A DNA stretch of 64,000 nt, taken from QHXW01 sp963768075. GTDB taxonomy: Bacteria; Acidobacteriota; Terriglobia; Bryobacterales; Bryobacteraceae. Positions 27,544 to 35,248 of the stretch are shown piece by piece. The stretch covers positions 186,001-250,000 of the forward strand of contig CAVYHD010000022.1 of NCBI GenBank assembly GCA_963768075.1. The letters run 5' to 3'. The notes beneath the pieces were generated by a model that worked only from the letters and a program-made list of their open reading frames with translations, had not been told where the DNA came from and made no database searches. Position numbers and translations under genes: made by a program. Numbering within the stretch: position 1 is the stretch's first letter; the number at the start of each line of letters is the position of its first letter.

Positions 27544-28473
27544 CTACAGCTTGACGAGGTGAATGCTGCCGTTCGAGGTGGATAGATCTAAGACCGGCCC
27601 GCCCTGTCCGATCGTCCCCTCCAGACTGTGCTTGCTGATCTGCCCCTGCACCTGGACTTCGAAATCCGAGGAAATCGCCCCGTTCGACGTGTGCGCCTTC
27701 AGCCGTGCGCCGATCGATGGCGGCATGTGAACAGTGATTCCGGCGTTGCTCGTCGTCGCGGTCACGTCGTTCTGGTTAGCTTGATCCACGGTCAAGTCGA
27801 TGCTGCCGTTCGAAGTATCCAGCCGAATGGGGTGGCCCGAATCGGCTTTTGCCAGGTGGATGCTGATCCCGCCATTCGACGATTCAGCTTCCAGTTGCCC
27901 GCGCACGCCCTCGGCGTGGACCCGCCCGTTCGACGTCTTCAAGACCGCCGAACCCTCCAGACCCTCCACTTCAATCCCGCCATTCGAAGTCGATGCATCG
28001 AGATTGCCCTTGAGGTTGTTGGCGTGGATTCCCCCGTTGGATGTGCGGAGGCGCGCCGCGCCTTCGATCTCCGTTACGTGAATAGCGCCGTTCGAACTGG
28101 TGATGCGGTCGAGCTCAACCTTCCGCGGCACCCGGATCACATACTTGGCGCCCATGCTTCCATGCCGGTCCAAAGGCCGCACCGTGCGGATCTGCACCAG
28201 ATCGCCGGACTTCACCACGTCAATCTTAAGCGCGTCCAACAGTTCCTGGCTTCCTGCGTATTTGATGCCCGAAACATCTACTACGTCCTGATCCGAGCCC
28301 GTGATCTCGACCGACCCGTTCTGATTCTCTACCGTGATCCGTCCACCGGCCTTGAGCGGGTAACTGTAGTGGAAATCAGCCGTAAACCGGTCCGAAGAAC
28401 CCAGATCCTCAATGTCGCAGGCGCCCAGGAACAGCAGCGCCGGCGCCAAGAGCAGCAAAGTTAGTTTGCGCAT
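27544..28473 (-). CDS. DUF4097 (beta-helix, adhesin-like) lipoprotein
   Basis: A 309-residue exported protein with signal peptide and lipobox FLGAC (Cys19). From about residue 120 it has a regular repeat in which a T-S-N-G-x-I element recurs about every 18-25 residues: nine copies, one as SNA. Examples are SSNGAIHVTEIEG, TSNGGIHANNLKG, TSNGGIEVEGLEG and TSNGSIHLVKL. This is the pattern of DUF4097 proteins, predicted right-handed beta-helices. Its function is unknown; a surface or envelope structural role is usual speculation. It lies between aceE and an amidohydrolase gene, both on the same strand. Confidence 0.85.
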   Translation of the reverse strand: MRKLTLLLLAPALLFLGACDIEDLGSSDRFTADFHYSYPLKAGGRITVENQNGSVEITGSDQDVVDVSGIKYAGSQELLDALKIDVVKSGDLVQIRTVRPLDRHGSMGAKYVIRVPRKVELDRITSSNGAIHVTEIEGAARLRTSNGGIHANNLKGNLDASTSNGGIEVEGLEGSAVLKTSNGRVHAEGVRGQLEAESSNGGISIHLAKADSGHPIRLDTSNGSIDLTVDQANQNDVTATTSNAGITVHMPPSIGARLKAHTSNGAISSDFEVQVQGQISKHSLEGTIGQGGPVLDLSTSNGSIHLVKL

Positions 28474-28532
28474 ATTTCACCTCAGAGCTACCCATACGCA
28501 CGGGGAATGCAGGAAGTTCGAGAAAACACAGC

Positions 28533-29879
28533 TCATTTCAGGGTCAGATGGTCCCTGTCCACCCATTCGCCGTGTAACATGACGCGATCGATTTTACGAA
28601 GGTTACGGACGTCCTCCAGGGGGTTGGCTGAAACCAGCATCAGGTCAGCCAGCCGGCCAGGCTCGATCGTCCCGAGTTCGTCGGTCTTGCGGAGAGCCAA
28701 CGCGCCGGTATGGGTAGCCGCCACGATCACATCCATCGGCGAAAGCCCCGCCTCCACCAGTAATTCCAGCTCCCGGTGCGTCATCAGGCCCGGAAAGTCC
28801 AAGTTGGAACCGCCGTCCGAGCCCACCCCGATCAGTACCCCGCCGGCCGCCAGCTTTTTGGTATTGTGCATGGCGCGCTCGAAATTGAGTCTGTCGCCGG
28901 GCGTTCCGTGGCTTGTCTGGGAAGCCTGCCTGGCCGCCGCGATAACGTCCGCGTCCACCGATCGCCCCACGTCCGGATCATCCAGCATCTTCGGGTGTTC
29001 CGCGTAAAGCCAGTCCAGTTCCTGGCGCACCAGCGTCGGCGCGAAGACGATGCGCAGGTCCCGCAGCCGCGAGATAAATGCCTCGTCGAGGTCCTCGGTG
29101 TCCTGAATCATGTGTAGAAATCCGGCCGCGCCCGCGCGCACCAGATGCTCCGTATCCGCAAGCGAATAAATGTGCGCCGTAACCGGGATGTTGTACTTCC
29201 GCGCCTCGTCGAGAATCGCATCAATCACGGCGGGCTGGATCTTGGGCGCGGTGCCGCCGAGATCATCCACAAAGATCTTGATCGCGTCCACCTGCTCGCT
29301 CGCCAGCGTATCCACCTGCCGCCGGGCTTCCTCGGGGCTATTGGTCTGGATCACCACGTCGCCCACTTCCTGGGACGGGTGCCCACCGGGTGCTGTGAAC
29401 CCGCGCCCCGCTGTGAACAGGTTCGCCGTCAGCAACTGCCCGTCGCGTTCCGCTTTGCGAACGCCGAAAGCCGCCTGGCGGTCGGTCCCCATGCTGCGTA
29501 CCGACGTTACGCCGAAATACAAGTACGCATTCAGATTTCGTTCCAGGCGCTCACGCGTGTATTCCGCGGCAATGTACTTGGGGCCCGAGCGCGTCCCGAG
29601 ATGCACGTGCAGATCGATCAGACCCGGCACAAGAAACATCCCCGCGCCGTTGATCTTTTCCAAGCCCGCGGGAATCGGCATGTTGGTCCGGTTGCCGACC
29701 GCCCGGATTCGCGACCCCGCCACGATCACGACGGAATCGGAGACCGGCGGACCGCCCGTTCCGTCAATCAGCACCGCGCCGATGATCGCCTTCTGTACCG
29801 ATTCCTCCGGCGGCTTGCAGCCGAAGGACAGCAATGCAGCGAGCGCGAGAAGCCAAATCTGGAGGCGGTGAAAAGTCAC
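28533..29879 (-). CDS. Amidohydrolase-family lipoprotein (imidazolonepropionase-like)
   Basis: Metal-dependent hydrolase of 448 residues, exported and probably lipidated (lipobox LSFGC, Cys21). The metal ligands of the amidohydrolase superfamily can be placed: His91 and His93 in LIDLHVHLG, Lys201 in DAIKIFV (probably carboxylated), His236 in VTAHIYSL, His256 in FLHMIQD and Asp355 in GVGSDGGSN. The C-terminal GTIEPGRLADLMLVSANPLE is also typical. The substrate is not evident; relatives cleave cyclic amides, dipeptides or similar compounds. It is preceded in the same direction by the TonB-like gene, with 25 bases between. Confidence 0.87.
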   Translation of the reverse strand: MTFHRLQIWLLALAALLSFGCKPPEESVQKAIIGAVLIDGTGGPPVSDSVVIVAGSRIRAVGNRTNMPIPAGLEKINGAGMFLVPGLIDLHVHLGTRSGPKYIAAEYTRERLERNLNAYLYFGVTSVRSMGTDRQAAFGVRKAERDGQLLTANLFTAGRGFTAPGGHPSQEVGDVVIQTNSPEEARRQVDTLASEQVDAIKIFVDDLGGTAPKIQPAVIDAILDEARKYNIPVTAHIYSLADTEHLVRAGAAGFLHMIQDTEDLDEAFISRLRDLRIVFAPTLVRQELDWLYAEHPKMLDDPDVGRSVDADVIAAARQASQTSHGTPGDRLNFERAMHNTKKLAAGGVLIGVGSDGGSNLDFPGLMTHRELELLVEAGLSPMDVIVAATHTGALALRKTDELGTIEPGRLADLMLVSANPLEDVRNLRKIDRVMLHGEWVDRDHLTLK

Positions 29880-29904
29880 CCCTACATCTTGTCAGACCTG
29901 CCGC

Positions 29905-30642
29905 TTATTCGCCCAGCTTGAAATGCACTTCGATCTGCGTCAGCACCTCCACTGGTTCGCCGTTGAGCAGCGTTGGCTGATACACCCACTGTCGCACCGC
30001 TTCAAGTGCCGCCTGAGCCAGCAATGGATGCCCGCTCATTACGTGCAGGCTCTCGATCGTCCCATTGCGCCCGATCACGGCTTCCAGGTACACGACTCCG
30101 GAAATGCGCCCCTGCTTGGCGAGCGGCGGATACACGGGAGTCGGCTGGCGCAGCAGTTTGGCGGATTGCACATTGCCCCCGACCTTCACGCGTGGCGGAA
30201 CCGTCGTCGTGAGCCGTGACGCGGCGGGTGGCGCGGCTTCCGGCGCCGGGATCACCTCCGTCGACCCGACCCCAAACACACCGTCCGGCGACCCATACGT
30301 GACCGGACCAACATCGGGCGTTCCCACACTGGGCGCATCGTCATCGAGCGGGATGCGCATTGGAACATACGCCGGTGCACGAAAGACGTGCTCACTGAAA
30401 ACGCGCACCCCACGTTTCGCCGGCGAGTGAGCGACAGTGGAGTTGTGCGGCTCAGGCTTCGGCCGCTCGCCCCACGGCCTCAACGCCGGAATGAATTGCG
30501 TGAGCCGCCCCGGCATGATCGCCGCGGTGCGCATCAACGGAAACAGGATGGTGAGGCCAAGCAATCCTACCTGGCCGGAAAGTGATAGAGCCACAGCAAA
30601 CGGCTTCCGCGCAGTCTTCTCCCTGACAATTTGATCGAACAT
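29905..30642 (-). CDS. TonB-family energy transducer
   Basis: Single-pass inner-membrane protein of 245 residues that couples proton-motive force to outer-membrane transporters. Residues of about 18-37 form the anchor (VALSLSGQVGLLGLTILFPL), followed by a Pro-rich periplasmic span. The C-terminal TonB domain (about 165-245) shows PTPVYPPLAKQGRISGVVYL, IGRNGTIESLHVMSGHPLL and AALEAVRQWVYQPTLLNGEP. No ExbB or ExbD gene is nearby. It could serve the TonB-dependent receptor at 42790, but that is only a possibility because such genomes usually have several of both. Confidence 0.88.
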   Translation of the reverse strand: MFDQIVREKTARKPFAVALSLSGQVGLLGLTILFPLMRTAAIMPGRLTQFIPALRPWGERPKPEPHNSTVAHSPAKRGVRVFSEHVFRAPAYVPMRIPLDDDAPSVGTPDVGPVTYGSPDGVFGVGSTEVIPAPEAAPPAASRLTTTVPPRVKVGGNVQSAKLLRQPTPVYPPLAKQGRISGVVYLEAVIGRNGTIESLHVMSGHPLLAQAALEAVRQWVYQPTLLNGEPVEVLTQIEVHFKLGE

Positions 30643-30738
30643 GATCGCCCTCCACTAGCGAACATCGTGAAGACCCGCGCGCGTGACTTCGAAAGATTGG
30701 ACTCCAGGCTGGTGAGCGTTGTTCCCGGACCAACTGAC

Positions 30739-30948
30739 TCAGGTCCGCGGCAGAGGCCGTGTGCCATGAACGACGGCGAGCACTTCGATGCGGTGGTCCT
30801 GCGGTAGCACTCGATAGAGGATTCGAAAAGGCAGGACGATCAGCTCCTGCAAACAGCGGTTCTCTAATTCCGGCACAGTGCGGTGCCGGATCTGTCCGGC
30901 ACCGTGTAAAAATCTCCGATCGCCGGCGAAGCTTGGTGGCGGCCACAA
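30739..30948 (-). pseudogene. RelE/ParE-type toxin remnant
   Basis: Only the C-terminal half of a ParE/RelE-like toxin is readable: VPELENRCLQELIVLPFRIL, then YRVLPQDHRIEVLAVVHGTR. This is the typical end of the family (PELEN...RELI..PYRI.YRV...HGAR). Upstream, a piece like AIGDFYTVPDRSGT lies in another frame and the normal N-terminal 40-50 residues are missing. A strong inverted repeat sits inside the damaged part. No antitoxin gene is visible beside it, so it is probably inactive. Confidence 0.6.
30870..30904. repeat. Three-arm inverted repeat inside the toxin remnant
   Basis: CCGGCAC (30870-30876), CGGTGCCGGA (30881-30890) and TCCGGCACCG (30895-30904). Arms two and three form a perfect 10-bp stem with a TCTG loop. 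Arm one can pair with arm two instead, so two exclusive hairpins are possible. It has no downstream T-run on either strand. Confidence 0.6.
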
Positions 30949-30983
30949 CCTTTGTTCTTGCGTCCCATCAGACTGTTAGCGGA

Positions 30984-30996
30984 CTTGGCAGCCAAG
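30984..30996. promoter_or_regulatory. Short palindrome upstream of the STAS gene
   Basis: CTTGGC-a-GCCAAG is a perfect inverted repeat centred about 37 bases before the STAS start. It could be an operator; nothing else supports this. Confidence 0.25.
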
Positions 30997-31026
30997 CTGC
31001 TCTTTGTCCTTGCTGGAGATGGAACC

Positions 31027-31434
31027 ATGACTGTTTTGAACGCAGTCGGCGGCGCGGAGTTGTTGTCGCCCGTAGATTCGATGCAGACCAGTGTTCAAGC
31101 AATCCCTGCCGGCGGCTCGAACATCGGCACTTCTCGAATCATCCACGTTTCGGGCAGTGTGGATTGGACCAATTCGAGTCAATTGCGGATGGACATCAGG
31201 GACCTGCTCCAGTCGGTTCGTCCGGCTCGCGTCATCGTGGATTTGGCGGGCGTGACTCACTTGGATAGCTCTGGTATCGGCGCTCTATTGGCAAGCCTGC
31301 GAGATGCGAAGGAGAAGCACGTTGGGTTCCTGCTCGCGGCCTTGAACGGCTCGCAGCGCCGCCTGCTCGAACGAATAAAACTGCACACGATCTTCGATAT
31401 TCGCCCCACAGTGCAGGATGCGCTACGGGCGTAG
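31027..31434 (+). CDS. STAS-domain anti-sigma factor antagonist
   Basis: A 135-residue protein of the SpoIIAA/RsbV type, which switches partners with an anti-sigma kinase. After about 33 variable residues the STAS fold begins (IIHVSGSVDWTNSSQLRMDI). The phosphorylation motif is THLDSSGIGALLASL, with Ser82 in the position of the regulatory serine. I chose ATG 31027 because of the GGAG ribosome site; the frame opens earlier at 30952. No cognate kinase or sigma gene is adjacent. Its position at the head of a block of glycosyltransferase and membrane genes suggests a link to stress control, which is inference. Confidence 0.85.
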   Translation: MTVLNAVGGAELLSPVDSMQTSVQAIPAGGSNIGTSRIIHVSGSVDWTNSSQLRMDIRDLLQSVRPARVIVDLAGVTHLDSSGIGALLASLRDAKEKHVGFLLAALNGSQRRLLERIKLHTIFDIRPTVQDALRA

Positions 31435-31480
31435 AACGCCACCCGCAGTATTGACCAACTTGACCTCGAAAGGAGCAACT

Positions 31481-31630
31481 ATGCTTTGGACAATCGCCGT
31501 CATTCTCGTGATCCTGTGGCTGCTGGGCATGGTCACGTCGTACACCCTTGGCGGCTTGCTGCACTTGCTGCTTGTGCTGGCAGTGATCGCGGTGCTGATT
31601 CGAATCATCCAGGGAAGGAATCCGATCTAA
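31481..31630 (+). CDS. Small two-helix membrane protein (lmo0937/DUF5670 type)
   Basis: A 49-residue protein that is nearly all membrane: MLWTIAVILVILWLLGMV, then a short turn with TSYTLGG, then LLHLLLVLAVIAVLIRIIQG. The sequence matches the lmo0937-type family (W-x-I-x4-I-x-W-LLG...GG--HLLLV-A), which is widespread, often stress-associated and of unknown function. The start has a clear AAAGGAG ribosome site 6 bases upstream. It lies 46 bases after the STAS gene. Confidence 0.85.
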   Translation: MLWTIAVILVILWLLGMVTSYTLGGLLHLLLVLAVIAVLIRIIQGRNPI

Positions 31631-31672
31631 GCCCAGAGGGATGGAACGAGCCTGTCTTGGATATCTTTCGAA

Positions 31673-31747
31673 ATCCGGCAAGCTTGCGTGATCCGGCAAC
31701 ACTGTGAACTTGAGTACATCGACGTTGCGCTTCGGCAATTCAATTGC
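31673..31747. repeat. Short repeats upstream of the first glycosyltransferase gene
   Basis: ATCCGGCAA occurs twice, 18 bases apart (31673-31681 and 31691-31699). A palindrome GCAATT-c-AATTGC follows at 31735-31747. They lie in the 166-base gap that precedes the gene at 31797 and might be regulatory. Confidence 0.25.
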
Positions 31748-31796
31748 TGACGTCCGCGCGTAACGCGAAATCTCATTCTGCATTAGGAGGCTTTCC

Positions 31797-33026
31797 ATGG
31801 CCGACTTTCACCAGACTGGAGTCGTCACAACGCTGCACAGGCTGCGTCCGAACAACATCGAGAGGTTGGAAGCCGATCTGGAAAAGTTTTCTCGAAACCG
31901 GCCCATCGGGTTGGTCCTGCCCGCACTTTACTCGGAATTCGAGACGCCTGCTATGCAGAAAATCGTCACTGAGCTCAAACGCGTTCGCTATTTGCAGCGG
32001 ATCGTCCTCGTACTGGGGAAGGCTACCCAGGAGCAGTTCATCCGGGCGCGTGCGTTCTTCGACGACTTCTATACGCCGGTCACGACAGTTTGGATCGAAA
32101 GCGACCGAATCCAGGAGATGCTGCGGATGTTGGAGTCGCGAGGGCTTTCAGCCGGCGACGACGGCAAGGGCCGTGCCTGCTGGCTGGCCTATGGATACCT
32201 GCTGGCGGCGCGCGACTGCGATGTCATCGCTTTGCATGATTGCGACATCGTAAACTACGACCGCCAACTGCTCGCCCGGCTGTGTTATCCGGTGGCGCAT
32301 CCACATCTCAGTTTTGAATTCTGCAAAGGCTACTACGCGCGCGTCACCGATCACCTGCACGGGCGCGTGGCGCGCCTGTTCGTCACGCCGCTCATCCGGG
32401 TTCTGGACGGGATGGCTCCGGGCGCGCCCTTCCTGAAGTATCTCGACAGCTTCCGCTATCCGCTCGCAGGCGAGTTTGCCATGGACATCAACCTCGCGCG
32501 CGTCAATCGCATACCTGCCGATTGGGGCTTGGAAGTCGGGGTGCTGGCTGAGGTCTACCGTAACTGCGCCGTTTCGCGGACCTGCCAGGTGGATTTGATG
32601 GACAACTACGAACACAAACACCAACCGATTTCGGAAGAGGATCCGGCGCAAGGCTTGAACCGGATGGCGGGCGATATCGCCAAGTCCCTTTTTCGGACTC
32701 TGGCGGCGGAAGGCCTGGTTTTCAGCGCGGACGATTTCCGTAGTCTCGAGGTGCGCTACGTCCGCATGGCTCAGGACACCAGCGCGCGGTACTATGCCGA
32801 CGCGATGCTGAACGGTCTCAAATTTGACCGCCATGCCGAAGAGATCGCCGTCTCCGTTTTCGCCAAGAGCTTGCGCCGCGCGGCGACGGAGTTCATCGAA
32901 GATCCTCTGGGCCTTCCCCTCATCCCCAATTGGAACCGTGTTCTAGCGGCAATTCCAGAGTTTTTTGAGTTGCTGCAGGACGCGGTGGACAAAGACGCCC
33001 GACAGCTGGCTGGCCGGGCGGCGTAG
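31797..33026 (+). CDS. Glycosyltransferase related to glucosyl-3-phosphoglycerate synthase (GpgS-like)
   Basis: GT-A fold nucleotide-sugar transferase of 409 residues. The metal-binding D-x-D is Asp148-Cys-Asp150 in LHDCDIVNYDRQLLARLCYP, followed by the GpgS-like stretch LSFEFCKGYYARV and HGRVARLFVTPLIRVL. The acceptor region LDSFRYPLAGEFAMDINLAR also fits, and the C-terminal His of YEHKHQ is a plausible extra ligand. GpgS joins glucose from an NDP-glucose to 3-phosphoglycerate, the first step to the osmolyte glucosylglycerate. The specific donor and acceptor here are not proven. A strong AGGAGG site precedes the start. The MGS-like gene follows after 8 bases. Confidence 0.78.
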   Translation: MADFHQTGVVTTLHRLRPNNIERLEADLEKFSRNRPIGLVLPALYSEFETPAMQKIVTELKRVRYLQRIVLVLGKATQEQFIRARAFFDDFYTPVTTVWIESDRIQEMLRMLESRGLSAGDDGKGRACWLAYGYLLAARDCDVIALHDCDIVNYDRQLLARLCYPVAHPHLSFEFCKGYYARVTDHLHGRVARLFVTPLIRVLDGMAPGAPFLKYLDSFRYPLAGEFAMDINLARVNRIPADWGLEVGVLAEVYRNCAVSRTCQVDLMDNYEHKHQPISEEDPAQGLNRMAGDIAKSLFRTLAAEGLVFSADDFRSLEVRYVRMAQDTSARYYADAMLNGLKFDRHAEEIAVSVFAKSLRRAATEFIEDPLGLPLIPNWNRVLAAIPEFFELLQDAVDKDARQLAGRAA

Positions 33027-33034
33027 GATCTTCC

Positions 33035-34375
33035 ATGGCCGAGCAGTTGCCTGCCGACGTGCGCCGGGCCGCTGAGTCAATCGGCCGGGCCGACATTGTT
33101 ATCGGCATCCCCAGCTACAACAACGGGCGCACCATCGGGCACGTCGTGCAGGCAGCTAACGCGGGATTGATGAAGTACTTCCCGCAACTGATCGGGGTTG
33201 TGGTCAACTCTGACGGAGGTTCAACCGACAACACGAGGGATGAGGTTCTTTCCGCGAGCGTCGACGAAACTCACTTGATGCTGTTGTCGACACCGCTCGC
33301 ACCGGTACAGCGCCTCTCCGTTCCCTATCACGGCATTCCAGGCAAGGGCAGCGCCTTCCGCCTGATCTTTCAATTGGCTGAGCACCTCCAGGCGAAGGCA
33401 TGTGCCGTGGTGGATTCCGATCTTCGCTCCATTACGCCGGAGTGGATCAATCTCCTGCTGCGCCCGATTCTGTCCGCTGAATTCGATTTCGTGGCTCCCT
33501 ACTATCATCGCCATAAGTATGACGGGACCATCACCAACAGCATTGTCTATCCGCTCACCAGAGCGCTGTATGGCCTTCGCGTGCGTCAACCGATCGGCGG
33601 CGAATTCGGCATGTCGGCACGGCTGGTGGCTCGCTACCTGGAACGGGATGACTGGGAGACCGACGTGGCCCGCTATGGCATTGATATCTGGATGACCACC
33701 ATAGCCATCGCGGAGGGCTTCCGCGTCTGTCAGAGCTTTCTCGGCGCCAAGCTGCATGATGCCAAAGACCCAAGTTCGGACCTGAGTGCAATGCTCCAGC
33801 AGGTGGTTGGCAGCGTCTTCCTGCTTATGAAGGAGTACCAATCCGCCTGGCAAAACGGCAACGGAAGCAAACCCGTTCCGCTATTCGGATTCCGGTACGA
33901 CGTCGGGCTAGACCCGATCGAAGTCAATGTCGAGCGCATGGTGAAAGTCTTCTGCCGAGGCTCGCAGGATTTGGGAGAGATCTGGGCGATGGCCCTCCAG
34001 CCGGATACGTACGCTGAGCTGCGCGAGCTGGGGAACCGCGCCTGCACGGAAGCGGCGACATTTCATTTCGACGACGGCCTGTGGGCCAAAGTTATTCTGG
34101 ATTTTGCCTGCGCATACAACAAAAATCCCCTTTCTTCCGGACAGCTGTTGCAGTCTCTGACTCCTCTTTATCTCGCGCGCGTCGCTTCCTTCGTGCAACA
34201 AACGTACACCCTGGGTTCCGTGCGGGTCGAGGAAGATATCGAGCAGCTGTGCCTCACCTTTGAGGCGCTGAAACCCTATCTACTCAACCAATGGGCCAAC
34301 CAACCTTCTCCGGCGGCCGAGGTACCCGTCCCTGCCGTGGCGGAGCGAACCGAACAAGTCAAGTTGGAGGTATGA
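33035..34375 (+). CDS. Glycosyltransferase related to mannosylglycerate synthase (MGS-like)
   Basis: 446-residue GT-A fold transferase. The N-terminal nucleotide-binding part reads DIVIGIPSYNNGRTIGHVVQ, GVVVNSDGGSTDNT and PGKGSAFRLIFQLAEHL. The D-x-D is Asp127-Ser-Asp129 in ACAVVDSDLRSITPEWINLL. Downstream, VAPYYHRHKYDGTITNSIVY, RQPIGGEFGMS and GIDIWMTTIAIAEGF align by eye with Rhodothermus mannosylglycerate synthase (GT78). With the GpgS-like gene 8 bases upstream, the pair may make a glyceryl glycoside such as mannosylglucosylglycerate; this is inference from family pairs known in other bacteria. No phosphatase of the pathway is adjacent. Confidence 0.75.
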   Translation: MAEQLPADVRRAAESIGRADIVIGIPSYNNGRTIGHVVQAANAGLMKYFPQLIGVVVNSDGGSTDNTRDEVLSASVDETHLMLLSTPLAPVQRLSVPYHGIPGKGSAFRLIFQLAEHLQAKACAVVDSDLRSITPEWINLLLRPILSAEFDFVAPYYHRHKYDGTITNSIVYPLTRALYGLRVRQPIGGEFGMSARLVARYLERDDWETDVARYGIDIWMTTIAIAEGFRVCQSFLGAKLHDAKDPSSDLSAMLQQVVGSVFLLMKEYQSAWQNGNGSKPVPLFGFRYDVGLDPIEVNVERMVKVFCRGSQDLGEIWAMALQPDTYAELRELGNRACTEAATFHFDDGLWAKVILDFACAYNKNPLSSGQLLQSLTPLYLARVASFVQQTYTLGSVRVEEDIEQLCLTFEALKPYLLNQWANQPSPAAEVPVPAVAERTEQVKLEV

Positions 34376-34379
34376 AGCT

Positions 34380-35084
34380 ATGGTGCAAACATTACAGAAG
34401 GTTCTCGAAGGCGTATTAGATCGGCTGTATAAGTACGTGACTATTTACCTGCCTTCGCTGCTCGCCGCCGTGATTCTCTTTCTCGGAGCTTACGTAGTGG
34501 CCGTAATGGCGCGCTGGCTGCTCTACCGTATCTTCAAGGGCCCCGCCATCGACAAGTTCCTGCGACAAAGCGGCTTGGCCTTCATGTTAGATCCGTCAGG
34601 CCGTCTTCGCGCCAAGCGGCTCGTAGCGGAGACCGTGTACTGGTGCTTTCTCCTCTCCGGTTTTCTGCTCGGATTGAGTGTATTCGATACGGACATTACC
34701 ACGAAGATCACGCAGAATCTTATATTCCTGATGCCGAAACTTGTGGTCGCGGGCATGATCCTGTTAGGCGGCGCCTGGCTGGGTCAGTATCTAGGGCGCA
34801 GTATGTTGGTCTGGGCCGTGAACGAAAGTATCCCCGGCGCCCGCCGTCTTGCCGTGCTGGTGCGCGTCGTGGTGATATTCGTCGCGGTCGTCGTAGCGGC
34901 CGATCAGCTGGACTTCGCCCGCAGTGTGTTCTTAGCTGCTTTCATCATTCTCGTCGGAGGCGGCGTTCTCACCGGGAGCTTGGCCATCGGGCTGAGCGGC
35001 GGACCTTTCAGGCGTCTCTTCGGGGCGCAAAAAGAGCCGCAGGCCCAGGAATCAACCGAGCGATCCCTGTGGAATCATCTCTAG
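34380..35084 (+). CDS. MscS-like TM-helix membrane protein without the channel's C-terminal domain
   Basis: A 234-residue membrane protein with about five hydrophobic helices (near 22-42, 86-104, 120-140, 158-175 and 180-205). YLPSLLAAVILFLGAYVVAV and LVVAGMILLGGAWLGQYLGR are copies of the conserved TM-helix repeat (PF05552 type) found in some mechanosensitive-channel-like proteins. The last helix ends ILVGGGVLTGSLAIGLSGG, like the MscS pore helix. The cytoplasmic vestibule domain of MscS is absent. It starts 4 bases after the glycosyltransferase gene, so the three genes probably form one operon. Confidence 0.75.
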   Translation: MVQTLQKVLEGVLDRLYKYVTIYLPSLLAAVILFLGAYVVAVMARWLLYRIFKGPAIDKFLRQSGLAFMLDPSGRLRAKRLVAETVYWCFLLSGFLLGLSVFDTDITTKITQNLIFLMPKLVVAGMILLGGAWLGQYLGRSMLVWAVNESIPGARRLAVLVRVVVIFVAVVVAADQLDFARSVFLAAFIILVGGGVLTGSLAIGLSGGPFRRLFGAQKEPQAQESTERSLWNHL

Positions 35085-35087
35085 GTA

Positions 35088-35143
35088 GATTTTTCACGAA
35101 CCGAGTCAAGCCTACTTATCACTATAGTGAGATTTGTCACGAA
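35088..35143. promoter_or_regulatory. Direct repeats flanking a 12-bp palindrome, possible operator
   Basis: GATTTTTCACGAA (35088-35100) and GATTTGTCACGAA (35131-35143) differ at one base and begin 43 bases apart, close to four helical turns. Between them is the perfect palindrome TCACTATAGTGA (35119-35130). They lie between the membrane-protein gene and the coiled-coil protein gene. Confidence 0.45.
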
Positions 35144-35248
35144 ACCTGCTGATTTCACTTGTCAAGACGTCTGGCAGACGGATTGCCCATAGGGTACCCA
35201 GCGGCGGGTGAGCGGAGGTTCCCAGCTGCTCATGAAAGGGGCATCAAA

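Noticed and set aside
30452..30946. 164-codon minus-strand frame before the TonB gene
   Set aside because: Overlaps both the TonB gene and the toxin remnant in another frame and shows no protein-like pattern.
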